The notes below the pieces were generated by a model that did no database searches, was not told where the DNA came from, and saw nothing but the letters and a program-made list of their open reading frames with translations. The position numbers and the translations under genes were made by a program. A stretch of 64,000 bases of DNA from NCBI GenBank assembly GCA_036365515.1, contig CM070876.1:108155310-108219309 (forward strand), in the 5' to 3' direction. Positions 44,329 through 55,417 of the stretch are shown in pieces (position 1 is the stretch's first letter; the number at the start of each line of letters is the position of its first letter). Source of the DNA: Torymus aiolomorphi (lineage: Eukaryota > Arthropoda > Insecta > Hymenoptera > Torymidae).

Positions 44329-44845
44329 TTATTTAAGAATATATCGATGGTTATACATACACTCTCGATGGGATTTGAGATGTTTGTTGCGTCTAATGTA
44401 GCTGTTATTGTCACTAAAACTAACCTCGTCGATTTCGTGTGTATCTATTACATTCAAAATATCAGTAATATAACTATCATTGTACGTTTTTGCGTTGTAA
44501 TCGAGTCTAACCTCGTGAGTTTGATTTTTCATACATGTAGGGCGTTTGCACCGTAACGAATTATAATCTATACAATACATGCGTCTGAAATATCCATACA
44601 GAGTGACCGATAACAAAATTTTACCATCAAATCGAAGTATGTTTATATTGCTTGAAGTATTTTACGATACTCGGTCATTTTTTGATTTGCCTTCAAAATC
44701 ACCAAAGAATGGATAAGACTGTGCCACGCTAAACCTTTTAAAGATTTTTTATGTACAGCATAATACATACAATCAGGCCGACAGCAGCTTCTTATGTCAC
44801 ACACACAATCCAGTTTTATCTGACTGTCAACATCGTCCCAGGTTT
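44329..44845 (-). pseudogene. Cys-rich protein A, terminal exon, one frameshift
   Basis: The exon begins after the acceptor TATTTACAG (44846-44854) with two bases before the first full codon. It reads WDDVDSQIKLDCVCDIRSCC, then CMYYAVHKKSLKGLAWHSLI. A frameshift near 44640 separates this from NILRFDGKILLSVTLYGYFR, then Cys-rich CKRPTCMK and a variable end. It is a paralogue of the next gene upstream: the shared core is KKSL-GLAWH--IH-L plus a later Y-R-MYC. The Cys and His residues could bind zinc. I recognise no family and no function. Confidence 0.55.
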
Positions 44846-44940
44846 CTGTAAATATATCGAAAAATAAAACGAAAATATTAACCTCTCGTGTATCATACAA
44901 AATTATTTTATTATTCATAAATTTATACAATAACAATACA

Positions 44941-45467
44941 TCAGTCGTCACTTGGAAACAAAACTGTTCCGTTATGTCGTGGGCAACGAAGATCTTTGCT
45001 ATCTATATACATTTTATTTTGCATTTTTACATTATTAATCTCGAATCGAGCGGATTCAATCTTATTTTTTTTTATTACATATATTATATCGCTTACAAAA
45101 CGATCTTTGTACAAATTTGCTCGTTTTTGATAGCGCGGAACAACAGCGCCTAATCTGTGACAACGTAATTTACAGCATGACGATGTTTTACATTTTAAAC
45201 AATACATTACCCTAAGATAGCCTTTTAATCCTACAGTTAATATAATTTCATTATTAAACTGTAATTGATCTAGAGCATTACATATTCTATAATACGCATC
45301 CATTTTTCGCTTGGATTTTAATAAAATCAACGTGTGTATAACGCTATGCCATGCCAACCCTTCTAATGATTTTTTGTACTGAGGGTAAAAGACGCAATTA
45401 GACACTTTGCAGTTGTGTCTTGAACAACACTTTGGTTTTCTTTGGAGTTGTAGAAATTTTCTCGTAT
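44941..45467 (-). CDS. Cys-rich protein B, terminal exon
   Basis: The exon follows the acceptor CTTTCACAG (45468-45476), only 29 bases after the polymerase stop. No start codon of its own fits in that space, so it should be joined to a distant upstream exon. It reads CCSRHNCKVSNCVFYP, then YKKSLEGLAWHSVIHTL, LKGYLRVMYCLKCKTSSCC and a mixed tail ending in PSDD. The frame is open for 175 codons. Paralogue of protein A (44329-44845). A GTG-type start at 45405 is possible but would lose the first Cys pair. Function unknown, with zinc binding likely. Confidence 0.58.
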
Positions 45468-45495
45468 CTGTGAAAGAAAACGAATGGGAAATTAT

Positions 45496-48400
45496 TCACC
45501 TTTCTCGAAAACCGTATGGATAAGAGGTTGTATCTGATATAAAACGTCGCTTTTTCAAAACTACCGAGCAAGTTTTTGTCTCCTCGCATGAAATTACGTC
45601 GTGTGTAGCCATACGTTTTATCGCGCGATTTTGAACTTGTATAATATTTTTTTCTTCGGGTATTCTGTTGCGGTTTTTTATAAGTGATACTACTGTGTCG
45701 AAATTTAGTTTAAGCGAATTTTGGTAATTTATACGAACACCTTTAATTTTACACGTATCGTGTGTTTTGTCTTGTGGGGTACGTACACGATAAGCATAAA
45801 ATTTTGGTCCACCTGAGACAAACGTTTCGATGGACGATCCAACACCGTAATCCTCCAACTCATTCGTAAGTTGCCCAAGTAGAGACCCTGTAGGTGGCTC
45901 GTATACATCATTTGGCCTGGTGAGAAATATAACCGAATCCGTATCATAATACAACACACGCCTGTCTAATTTATGCAAATAATCAAATAAGGTTAACCAA
46001 GCCTGTGCTGTTGTGTACGCCGCGATAACTACATTCGTACAAGGCGAAGTAGTGAGCGATTCCTCTTTGTAAGTCCATGAGACATACATAACGTCTTCGG
46101 TTGCTGGAATACAATGTTCAACAATTTTTTCAGGATCTAACAATATTTGCATAAAATCTTTATAAGATTTAGCGACCGTTGTTTGGGGTAAATTACTACG
46201 TTGTCCAAATTTACCCCAAAAAGAATTCAGACAAAGTTTCGCGACCGACCTCATTCCCGGATTTTTTTTATATTTGCATATTCTAATTGGACCCCCTCCA
46301 TTACTTTATAATTTTTTATATATTCCTGTTTCTCTGCTTCCGATTTTATCTCCTTAGGCCACCCGCTAGCCTCCTGTTTAAATTTTAGAAATGTGTTAAT
46401 ATAATCTGTAAAGAGGCCACCCGATTGTACAGTGGGGTCATAACGCACTACGCTTTACTGCCAAATGACATTAATTTTTAAAAGTTTGTACCCTGACTCT
46501 AACGCCCTTTTTATTTCCACCGAAACCCAGGTATCTATCAATTTTCTGTCGTTTTCATCGTCGTGAGTACATGCGTTTTGATTTAATTTTTCACTACATA
46601 AACGACATAGGGGGAATAATAGTTTATTGTGTAATTTTACGGGTAATACAGGATGAAATAAATTTGAGGGCGGTAAAATTTCTCATTTAACCAACCCTTC
46701 TACTTTTTCAGAAAATTTTTCGAAATTTTTCCCTGTCAGACTGAAACACTGTGAACCTACAAAAATTTTCGTATGACCCACAGGAAAAGCGCCGACTTTA
46801 CAAATGTAAGGGTACAAAGAGCATACATCGAGATATTTAATACTTTCTCCGTCATTTACATTGTAATACGTAACGACATTACCTGTACGACCACCATAAA
46901 ACGCGTCACGCGGGTTTAAACTCTCATTTTTTGCCAACGGGTGATGCTTAATGTAAATTTGAAATTCAGTGTTTTTTTTTAAAACCGCGATCAAATTCAC
47001 ACTCCCATAATTCTATTAATTCGTAACCAAAAGACTTTATTTTTTTAGACATTGTTTGTGTGTTTTCAAAACGCTCGTTAAATGATGTTTTATTTAGTAA
47101 TGGTTTATTTCGATCCTTAGGAAAACAAGTCGGGCAACCATGATAAAAGCAGCCATGAAATTGAAAAACTATACCTTTACCATTATTTTGCTCCAAGAAA
47201 CCATCGACACGCGGTCCTTCCAACAATACGTACTCTCTTGACTTGCCTGCGTGAATTATTTCACAACCCCTAGATTTTTCCTCCCATAAAAGCCATTCAA
47301 TAGCTTTTTGAGAATGACGATCTGCTCTCATATAACCGTTGTGAGGGATAAGTCCTATACTATCGTCTTTTAAAAAGTTTTTTCTAAAAACACGTGAACA
47401 CGTACTAGCTATAGTCACACTTTCCGTAAACGGGTCCACATTACCTACGTCTAAAAAAATTTTTCTAAATTTCATGCAAGCCTCTCTTAATATTTTAACA
47501 TCCTGTATACAATATTCGCGTAATTCTTTTTTTAAATTAAACTCCGTTTCATGCACCTCGTAGTACCACTTTAAAAAATCCGCACGCTCTTCAATACTCA
47601 TCATTTCTGGTGTATAATAATAAGGTTCCGGATAGACACCGATATAATTTTCATTTTCTCGCGTATTAAAAAGGTGAGGAAAGTATCCCTTTTTAAGCTC
47701 TTCTGAAAAACCAAAGGTTTTCGGGAGAACCGATAATTTCATTGGAAGATAGTTTAAACTATCTATAAACTTTGTAATTCCAACTTGTAATTTTATCATA
47801 TTCCTACCATTTAAAATTACTTCAGGAATTATATTTTTTTTCTGTTCTGCAATAAATTTTAAAATAAATTGGGTATCGAATGCTTTTGCGTTATGCGCTA
47901 TACATACAAATGACGAAAATGCTATTTTCTTAAATCTAATCGCAAAATCTAAAAATTTCTCTAAACACGTATCTCCCTCAAATACGTGTTGTCGAACTTC
48001 ACAAAAACTACATAAAACATTCAACTCGATATTCACACACACATCACAGCATAACTGGGCTACACACAAATTCGGCGAATGAACAAAAACATTTTCGGTT
48101 AATTTTTTGTCTTGACGCGTTTCAAAGTCATAAAAAATAAAACACGTTTCCGGATGATTACGATTGGTCCTATTTTTACCGCGAGATGATTTTACGACCG
48201 GGCGCATAAAACACAATTCATTCGCTTCGTGACAAACTTTGCATTGTTTGCAGTAATGTTTACCACATTCATGTTTTCGTTTGGATAAATTGTAAAGTTT
48301 CAAACACGTCTTACAAATTTTAATCCGTGAGCAAATCGACTGTTTACATAAGCGACTATTCCGGTTACGCGCAGCCGATCCTGGTGTTTTATGATAATCG

Positions 48401-49740
48401 AAGCATTGTTTATTGTAAAAACAACGGTTGCAATTTTTACAATGAATTTCCGAACCATTTTCCAAATTTATGCTACAATTTTGTGGCGCGTTACATCGAT
48501 TACACATGTTGTCACACCGGTGACTTGTTATCCGTCGATACGTAATATTACACGGGGTGCAATAAAACATACGGGTTTGAACGGCTAGCAAATTCAATAT
48601 TAAGTTATAATGCCTATCTTGTTTATAATACATCACGTTAATAAAAAATTGAAAATTATGCGGAAAATTTTCGCGACCGTCGAAAACTGGTGGAACACCG
48701 GTTCCAAACGCCTCGTACTCGTACACTCGAATACAAATATTTTTTATATCAAATACTTTTGAAATAAATTTAGCTCTCGTATACCGCAACCATTGCTATC
48801 CTCTAATTCAACGTTAGATTGTTTTAATAACTCAACCGCTCGACGTTTTTGCTCGTTTGTACTCTTGACACGATTCCACTCTTTCCGCCATTCACATGAA
48901 TTGTTTTTCTCTAGGTAAACTAAACCGCATACCAATGACCGCGGGAGACATAGATTATCTTTATTATTAATTACTAACACACCACTGCTCTTTACAATTT
49001 TGGAATTGCCCTTCCCATTCATCAACAGTACGTAAGTGGCACAAATCTTAAAACTTTTATACTCTGGGTTACGCGCGAAAACAAACCCCACAAATCTTCA
49101 TAAGCTAACTGCGTTACGGGTCTATAGTACAACCAGATCGACCCTTGCGAAAAAGAATTAGACGCCAGAGTAACTCCGATCACGTAGTTTTCATCGTAAC
49201 CGGCCGTCAGATAAATTACTAATTCACGGAGGGCCGACTCTAACCATTCGATAGGATTAACATTCTCGCTCGGCGTTTTAATTTTAAAAACAATTTCGCG
49301 CGCAGTTGTTCTAAAATTTTTATTATATCGCTCGCTATTACTAAATACTATTATTTTACCTTTATCTAAGAGTTCCGCACCGTCCGCAGTAGCAGCACCG
49401 CTTTTATCACTTCCAGCACTACCACTACCACTGCCTATTTGGTCACTAACTTGCACTGTATGATCTTCTACAGTAGCATTATCAACAGAGTTCTCTTTAG
49501 CACCACTACGATTTACACCCACTGCAATTTTCTCCGTAGTAGCCGGCGTTTCAATATTAGTAGATGCTAGCTCGCGATCTACTGCCTCTATCACTTCTAC
49601 AGCCGGTGATATCGCTGCTTGCGGTTCTGTTTTTGCCGTTGTTGTTGTTGTTGCTGTTGTTGCCTGTGGTACTGTAGATATTGTTGCTGCTGCGGTTGAC
49701 CTCACTAGCATTTCTGTTGTGCCAACGATGTTTCTTCTAT
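45496..49740 (-). pseudogene. Protein-primed family B DNA polymerase, frameshifted
   Basis: The exon starts after acceptor TTGATTTACAG (49741). Order: Thr-rich linker; Polinton-type N-terminal region (IEWLESALRELVIYLTAGYD, SIWLYYRPVTQLAYEDLW); a Cys/His-rich zinc region (CNRCNAPQNC, HCKNCNRCFYNKQCF); exonuclease motifs FYDFETRQD and HNAKAFDTQFIL; palm motif A LDVCSLYPYI; motif B LCLNSFWGKF; motif C YYDTDSV. Frameshifts lie near 49060, 48780, 46985 and 46250. TGA and TAA codons interrupt the part between 46682 and 46449. It would replicate the element from a terminal protein primer. The length (about 1,400 codons) is long for the family because of the linker. Confidence 0.9.
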
Positions 49741-49821
49741 CTGTAAATCAACAAGTTTCGTGTTTAATAAATTTTTTTAAAACAATATTTTAAGTATAAA
49801 ATGCAAAATAACTAACAATTT

Positions 49822-49991
49822 TCATTCTTTAGCATCCCCACCCATCGATTCGAAAGCTCTTAAAACCTCCTCATACGACGGAGGATAAAAATTGGGTACT
49901 CTAAACACCTGCGCAGATATCCAACCAGATACTTTGCAAGCTGTTTCCCGTAAACTATTTAAACCGCCAAACACCGGAATGTTTTCAAAAA
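49822..49991 (-). CDS. Candidate alternative exon with a PPSY motif
   Basis: An open stretch reads VFENIPVFGGLNSLRE, then FYPPSYEEVLRAF and ends GGDAKE. If the weak acceptor TTTAAAG (to 49992) is used, the leader exon at 50074-50260 joins it in frame. PPxY motifs recruit Nedd4-type ubiquitin ligases, and adenovirus protein VI carries one. The acceptor is poor, and the stretch also lies inside the polymerase intron. Confidence 0.35.
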
Positions 49992-50073
49992 CTTTAAATA
50001 AATAACGAACGTTATTAATTTTTTTTTTTTTATTTTTTTTTTTTTTTATTTTAAAAAACATTAAACAACTTAC

Positions 50074-50260
50074 CATGAGTTATCGCCGTACGAATCTCTT
50101 TGTCATTAGTAGAACTATTCTGACCAACTCCCGAGGGCCCGGCGTCATGTGGTTTTCTCCTTTTCGGCGGAACAGCCACAGTCTGTATGAGATCTTTAAC
50201 CTCACTCTCGCTCTCTGACATGTCACCTTCAGGGCTCGTGTGCCCCTCCTGAGTATCCAT
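50074..50260 (-). CDS. Leader exon with nuclear-localisation-like motif
   Basis: It starts MDTQEGHTSPEGDMSESESE, is acidic, then has VAVPPKRRKPHD, a good monopartite nuclear signal. It ends after codon 62 plus one base at the donor ATG|GTAAGT (50073). This phase fits the acceptors at 49741, 45468 and 44846, each of which leaves two bases before the next codon. It is the likely 5' exon of the polymerase, and perhaps of the two Cys-rich proteins. Confidence 0.65.
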
Positions 50261-50839
50261 GTAACGCCGAGACACTCTAAGCGCTATTCGTTTATTCCGG
50301 TTGAGCTCACCCTGCTGGGTGTGACGATCATCACGAACCAGTGTGACGTCGGGTGGTCGTATCGATCCCGTTATCGACCGCCTTACGTTGAGTCCTCTTT
50401 AGCATCGGCAAGGAAAAATTTTCCTTTTTATATATTTTGTTTTGAACCTTTGTCCATAGAAAGTAACGGTCAGATTTTATGTAACACAGATGCAAGACAC
50501 TGCATTCCGGCTTAGTTCCAACGAAAGAGGAAAAAAAACACACAACGCTCGAAAGTGAAAACTATCTTCAGAGGCGAAAGCATTTCCACCTATGTAGAAA
50601 AAAAAGGGAAAAGTTTTACGACTTTACCCTGAAAAGCAGGCCACCCCGGCTCTGCACGTGCGCGCCTACGCGACGCCGAAAAGCCATAAAATTTGACCGT
50701 TACAAATTCCTTCGACTTTACACGTTGCATAATCTATTTTTTATATTTTAAATTTTAGTTAATAAGTCATATTAATTTAAATTTTTCTGGTCACGCTGAT
50801 CCAAATTTTACGAAAATAGACCTGATAGAAGTATATATA

Positions 50840-50900
<61 letters not shown>

Positions 50901-51003
50901 CACAAAAAGTATTTTCTCTTATTATTATAAAAATTATAACGTATCGCAATGATATACACAAATTCAGTTATAAATAATAATTATTTTGCAAGCGACTTAC
51001 CAG
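50261..51003. other. Upstream region of the leader exon, with (TA)n tract
   Basis: Presumed promoter of the minus-strand polymerase unit. GC-rich at 50640-50690. (TA)n at about 50838-50898. A donor-like CTG|GTAAGT lies on the minus strand at about 51000. Confidence 0.45.
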
Positions 51004-51073
51004 AATAATTTAGTTTAAATAGAAAGAATATTTGTAAATTTATAATTTTACTTTTAAATTACTAAGATACTTG

Positions 51074-51232
51074 TGTTGTGTGTGTTGTTAATGTTTACTT
51101 ATTGACGCCTAAATAAATTAAAACAAAGGAATTGTTTGCACATATTACATACTTCTTAAAGATAATTTAAACAATTCCTTTGTTTTAATTTATTTAGGCG
51201 TCAATAAGTAAACATTAACAACACACACAACA
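51074..51232. repeat. 64-bp near-perfect inverted repeat
   Basis: The arms 51074-51137 and 51169-51232 appear to be exact complements around a 31-nt loop. It may lie within the gypsy-2 5' LTR or just before it. Confidence 0.92.
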
Positions 51233-51807
51233 TATACACACTCTGATTAAACACAAATATAAACTACATATTAACTTGTAAGAACATCAAAAAGAAAGAA
51301 AAACAACAACGGAAGTTATGTGAAGCGTGCGCAAATTAGAATAATTAATTTAAGTTTAATTAGAAAATAAATTGTTTCTTATGTATATCTAAAATTATTA
51401 ATGTACATTAAATATTAAGTATAAATTACAAAATAAGCAGGAAAATGGTACAACTAATGTCATCTCTGTAGAAAAACTGAAACTAAAACTGAGGGATGCT
51501 CTTTTCCCCCAACAGCCAATTAGCCGCGTCACAGAGCCTTAGGCCCACCTTAATTATAATACCCACGCCGCAGCGGCCAGTCAGCTATCCCCAAAAATAT
51601 TGTAAACTCCCTCGCGAGGAGTACCCCTGGAACTCAGCGCGTTGAGGGAGGAAAGAGGGAGAAAACCGAGTTTAGCTCTTCCCTCATTTCTCCGCCAACG
51701 TCAGTTCCTCGCCACCATCAGAGTAGACCAGCAGCAAAAACACCACCACCACATACCACCACCAAAATACTGCAGGAGCAGAAATAAAGCGAGCAAAGTA
51801 AGAAAAA
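51233..51807 (+). other. Probable U3 part of the gypsy-2 5' LTR
   Basis: No gene. It precedes the LTR segment that is repeated at the 3' end. The 5' limit of the LTR cannot be fixed, because the matching part of the 3' LTR is missing. Confidence 0.4.
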
Positions 51808-52089
51808 AATAATTATTCGCTTTCTACCTTTTATTTTCCCTTCTCCTCTATCATTTTTTACAAGTAGAATTTTGTCCCTCATCTTTCACCTATTTCCGAG
51901 GAGCGTTCTGACCGATCTGTGCCAAATGGGCAGATCAGGAGTCGCTTGTCTCCTCAAAACTAACTATTCCTCCTACTAGCGAACTAGATACCAAATGTTT
52001 AGAAGACTTGGCCATCCCTAGCTATTGGGTAACACCAGGCTATGAAATAGGCAAAGTGGAAAAGTATCGACGGCCGTCTGGACGTCACA
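51808..52089 (+). repeat. Gypsy-2 5' LTR, part shared with the 3' LTR
   Basis: It begins AATAATTATTCGCTTTCTACC and ends GGACGTCACA. The LTR may extend further on both sides. Confidence 0.8.
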
Positions 52090-52101
52090 TACTTAAATGT
52101 T

Positions 52102-52119
52102 TGGGGGTTCGTCCGGGAT
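52102..52119 (+). promoter_or_regulatory. Gypsy-2 primer-binding site (tRNA-Pro type)
   Basis: TGGGGGTTCGTCCGGGAT differs at one base from the tRNA-Pro site best known from murine leukaemia virus. It lies 12 bases after the end of the shared LTR segment, rather far for this class. Confidence 0.65.
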
Positions 52120-52403
52120 ATAAGTCACCACAATAAACGTTTGGTTTTTAAACTCTCTCTATTTATCTTTCCTTTTCTAAAAACTTTTAATTATTGAAAT
52201 AAATAAAATATTATAAGAAGGAATAAAAAAAAAAATTAAATAAAATAATAACAAATAAAGTGGTGTGTTTAAGCGGAAATATAAGAGGAACTCATTTTTT
52301 TTTGGTCAACTCTAAAATTATAAAAAGAAAATAAATAAATAAACAAACAAATAAAGAAAAAAATGTGTAGTTAATCAAAAAGTTGAATTAAAACGGCGTA
52401 AAT

Positions 52404-52825
52404 GCGGTCAAATACCGTGTCGTAAAAAGAATTAGTTAAACCCCCAAGCCTCTGAGTCACATTAAGATGACTATGCGAAACCGCCTCTAACTAAGATTAA
52501 AATTAAAGAAATTAATCAATTGAAGCGGTCAAATACCGTATTGGAAAAAGAATTAGTTAAGCCCCCAAGCCTCTGAGTCACATTAAGATGACTATGCGAA
52601 ACGGCCTCTAACTAAGATTAAAATTAAAGAAATTAATCAATTGAAGCGGTCAAATACCGTATTGAAAAAAGAATTAGTTAAGCCCCCAAGCCTCTGAAGT
52701 CACATTAAGATGACTATGCGAAACGGCCTCTGGACTAAGATTAAATAAAAAAATTAATCAGTGTAAGCGGTCAAATACCGTAACTGAAACATAAAATAGC
52801 TAATTCGGTCAAAAATACCGTGCTG
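52404..52825 (+). repeat. 121-bp tandem repeats in the gypsy-2 leader
   Basis: GCGGTCAAATACCGT recurs at 52404, 52525, 52646 and 52767, and in part at about 52804, with 121-bp spacing. CGGT...ACCG can form a small stem. The units are over 90% identical by eye. Confidence 0.92.
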
Positions 52826-53483
52826 AAAATTTTTATTTGAATTTAATAATTGTTCTTACACCATTTACGATAAAAAAAAAGAAAAAAAAAACGAAATTGA
52901 TTATATTTCTTTCTTGACAAAGAAGGGAAGGATAAAATAATAAATATTAAAAGAATAATAATTAATTACGACAAATAGATCAATCAATCAATAAATCTGA
53001 AAGTAATTTATCGGCTTCTATAAGTTATGGAAGAAGTTAACTATAAATAAAAATTAAACAACAAAATAATTATTTAGTTGAACAAGTTGATTCCCTATAT
53101 AGACGCTGGTCAGGATAATAAGGAAGATTCTTGTAATTAAAAAAAAAAAGTGAACAAACATCACGGATTACAGATTAGCTTAACCAAATCAGTTCATAAG
53201 GGTTTTCAGCAAATAAATAAACAACACTTCGTTGAAGATACTGAAGTTCTTAAACTAGAAAAGGCCTTGAGGAATTAAAAAATAGAATAATAATTAACAA
53301 ATAAATAATTGTTAATAATAAATAACAATGAATTAATTAATAATAAATAATTGTTAATAATAAATAATTAAATAAATAATAAATAATTAAATAAATAATA
53401 ACTAATTAAATAAATAATAAATAATTAAATAAATAATAAATAACTAATGTAGTTCTAATAAAATCGTAAATTGCATATTATAG
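52826..53483 (+). other. Gypsy-2 leader, AT-rich
   Basis: Runs of AATAAATAATTAAATAAATAA near 53320-53450. No gene. Probably untranslated leader. Confidence 0.5.
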
Positions 53484-53879
53484 ATGAACCCGGAGTGTGA
53501 AGGTTACAAAACGGTCCCAGAGAAGAAGAAAAGTACCTGGAGAGCGCGAAAGACTGCCCTGAAGAATTTTAAACGAGGAAAAATTTTTGGAGGCGAAGCC
53601 TGGCTATCTCGGGAAGAATTTATTGAACAAAAAAATCAAAGTGAAATAGAAAACTTCACTGATTTATCACTCAATAAAAAGATTGCAATCATAAAGACTA
53701 ATATCGAATCCTTTCAGAATCAAATACAAGCTCCTGCACCTGCAGATACTTTGCCTCAATTAACTAAAGATGCAGTAAATAAATTAGGGAAGCAACAATT
53801 TCGTGATAAATTAAATAAATACTTTAAATCTTATACTAAAAAGGATATTGTCAATGAAGCAATAAAATGCGATAAATAA
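53484..53879 (+). CDS. Small upstream ORF in gypsy-2
   Basis: 131 codons from MNPECEGYKTVPEKKKST. Lys-rich, with WRARKTALKNFKRGKIFGGE early and a predicted helical end. It lies 71 bp before gag, in another frame. I recognise no family. It could be an accessory or pre-Gag protein, or chance. Confidence 0.4.
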   Translation: MNPECEGYKTVPEKKKSTWRARKTALKNFKRGKIFGGEAWLSREEFIEQKNQSEIENFTDLSLNKKIAIIKTNIESFQNQIQAPAPADTLPQLTKDAVNKLGKQQFRDKLNKYFKSYTKKDIVNEAIKCDK

Positions 53880-53950
53880 ATTAAAAAAAAAAAGAAATAT
53901 AAAATAAAATAAATAATAATTTTAATCATAAGTTTAGAAACAAAAATCCT

Positions 53951-55417
53951 ATGAGTGGAGATAACCCAAAAAGGATTACGAGATCAGCAACTAGCACAGA
54001 CGAAGATTTACAGAAAGAATTAAATTTCTTTAATCGATATGCAAATCGATCTAAAAAACCGCAAGATGCAAATTATATTCCGGAATTGAATCTGGGAACT
54101 GTTGCTACAAATCCAGATAATAACGGTAGCGAGTCTGACTCCTCATTTAAGAGCACAGGATCTTTTAACGACACCGGGGATATAACTATCCTAGCTAGCG
54201 ACAATCTTGACGCTAATTTAAGCATCGTCAACAATACTTCTGTAGAGATTGTCGAGTCAACCGAAGAAATGGCTCCAGTAGCTGGGCAGGGAATTAAGAT
54301 CAGAGATGCTGTGGAGTTCGTGCCTAAGTTTGACGGGCATAACATACCCATCAACGAGTTCATCGAAGCATGTAACGAAGCAAAAGGTATGATAGATGTT
54401 GCCTCTGAAAGTGCATAAGTAAAGTTGATTCGCACACGAATTACTGGTGAAGCGCGTCGTACAATTTTAAATGAAGTATTTGAGACAGTTGCAAAGCTAA
54501 CGCAACATTTTAAGGAATTATATGACTCAGGAGAGACAATCCAGCAGTTGTTTGGCAAGTTGGGATACGAAATTCAACGAGATAACGAAGGTGTAATACC
54601 TTTTGCGAATAGACTAAGAGAAATCGGTAGCCGAATCTTCGAATTTAAAAAAAATGGTATCGTTTCCGCAGACGATAAAATAGAAGTGGAGGAGACAATA
54701 GTATCTTGTTTTAGACGCGGGCTCAAGCCTGAAATTGAGTCACGCCTTCCACAGGACCTCGCTGCCGACGCAGTAATGAAAACGGCAGTCGAGATAGAAA
54801 AGAAATTAAACTCAAGAGCGACATTGTTCGCTTCAGTTGCGAGAAATGATAGCCGCCGGAGATCTGTCTTAGCGTGTGACATTTGCCAGAAAGATGGACA
54901 TATAGGCAAAGATTGTCCTCGCACACAGAAATTCTGCAAATACTGCAAAAAACCAGGCCACACCGAGGAATATTGCTTTCAAAAGAGCAAAGAAAATCAA
55001 GTTGGGACTTGTCAAACCTGCGGCAAGCCAGGACACGATTCAAAGACTTGTTACAGAAATGCCACATGCCAATTATGCGACAAAAAGGGACACACGGCGA
55101 CTAAATGCAAAAATAAAGGGCCACAATTTACAGGGCCAGTTTGTCAATTATGTCAACAAACGGGACATATAGCAACTGTTTGTAGACAAACACAGAAATC
55201 GAATCCTTCTGCTCAAGCGAGGTGCAACTATTGTCAGAGAACAGGTCATGAAGAGGAAATATGTCGTTATAAATTGTTAAGCCAGAAAAATGGCCCGGGA
55301 CACGGTCGAAATCTCCGTGAATCGAGCGCGAGACAGGAGATTTCGCAAGCCCCAACGCGCTCGCTGAACATGACAGAAATGAACGATCTGATCGGCGAAT
55401 TACTGCCATTGAATTAA
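53951..55417 (+). pseudogene. gag: Gypsy-2 Gag with six CCHC knuckles, one stop
   Basis: ATG at 53951 (MSGDNPKRITRSATSTDED). A TAA at 54416-54418 interrupts it without changing frame. The middle (FVPKFDGHNIPINEFIEAC, then GYEIQRDNEGVIPFANRLRE, ETIVSCFRRGLKPEIE) is the gypsy capsid region. The C-terminal part has six C-x2-C-x4-H-x4-C units: CDICQKDGHIGKDC, CKYCKKPGHTEEYC, CQTCGKPGHDSKTC, CQLCDKKGHTATKC, CQLCQQTGHIATVC and CNYCQRTGHEEEIC. Such units bind genomic RNA, and one or two is usual. The frame ends at 55417 and overlaps the pol frame (-1), as expected for ribosomal frameshifting. Confidence 0.9.

Larger units (their letters stand above)
34201..50300 (-). mobile_element. Polinton/Maverick (adintovirus-like) element
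   Basis: The left end is placed at AGTAGGGGAACG, where gypsy-1 coding sequence stops. Polintons normally begin AG. Diagnostic genes are all present: family B DNA polymerase, retroviral-type integrase with chromodomain, adenovirus-type protease, packaging ATPase, and the double- and single-jelly-roll capsid proteins. Nearly all are on the minus strand. The matching right terminal repeat is not visible by 51 kb, and the gypsy-1 gene does not resume. The element therefore probably continues on the far side of gypsy-2, beyond 63.2 kb. Polintons replicate by protein priming and may form virus particles. Many genes here are broken. Confidence 0.92.

Noticed and set aside
45398..45589. Independent 63-codon frame at the end of the polymerase
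   Set aside because: Overlaps the polymerase end and the acceptor of Cys-rich exon B in another frame.
52404..52825. Possible CRISPR array (regular 121-bp spacing)
   Set aside because: The whole 121 bp is repeated, with no unique spacers; it is a retroelement leader repeat.
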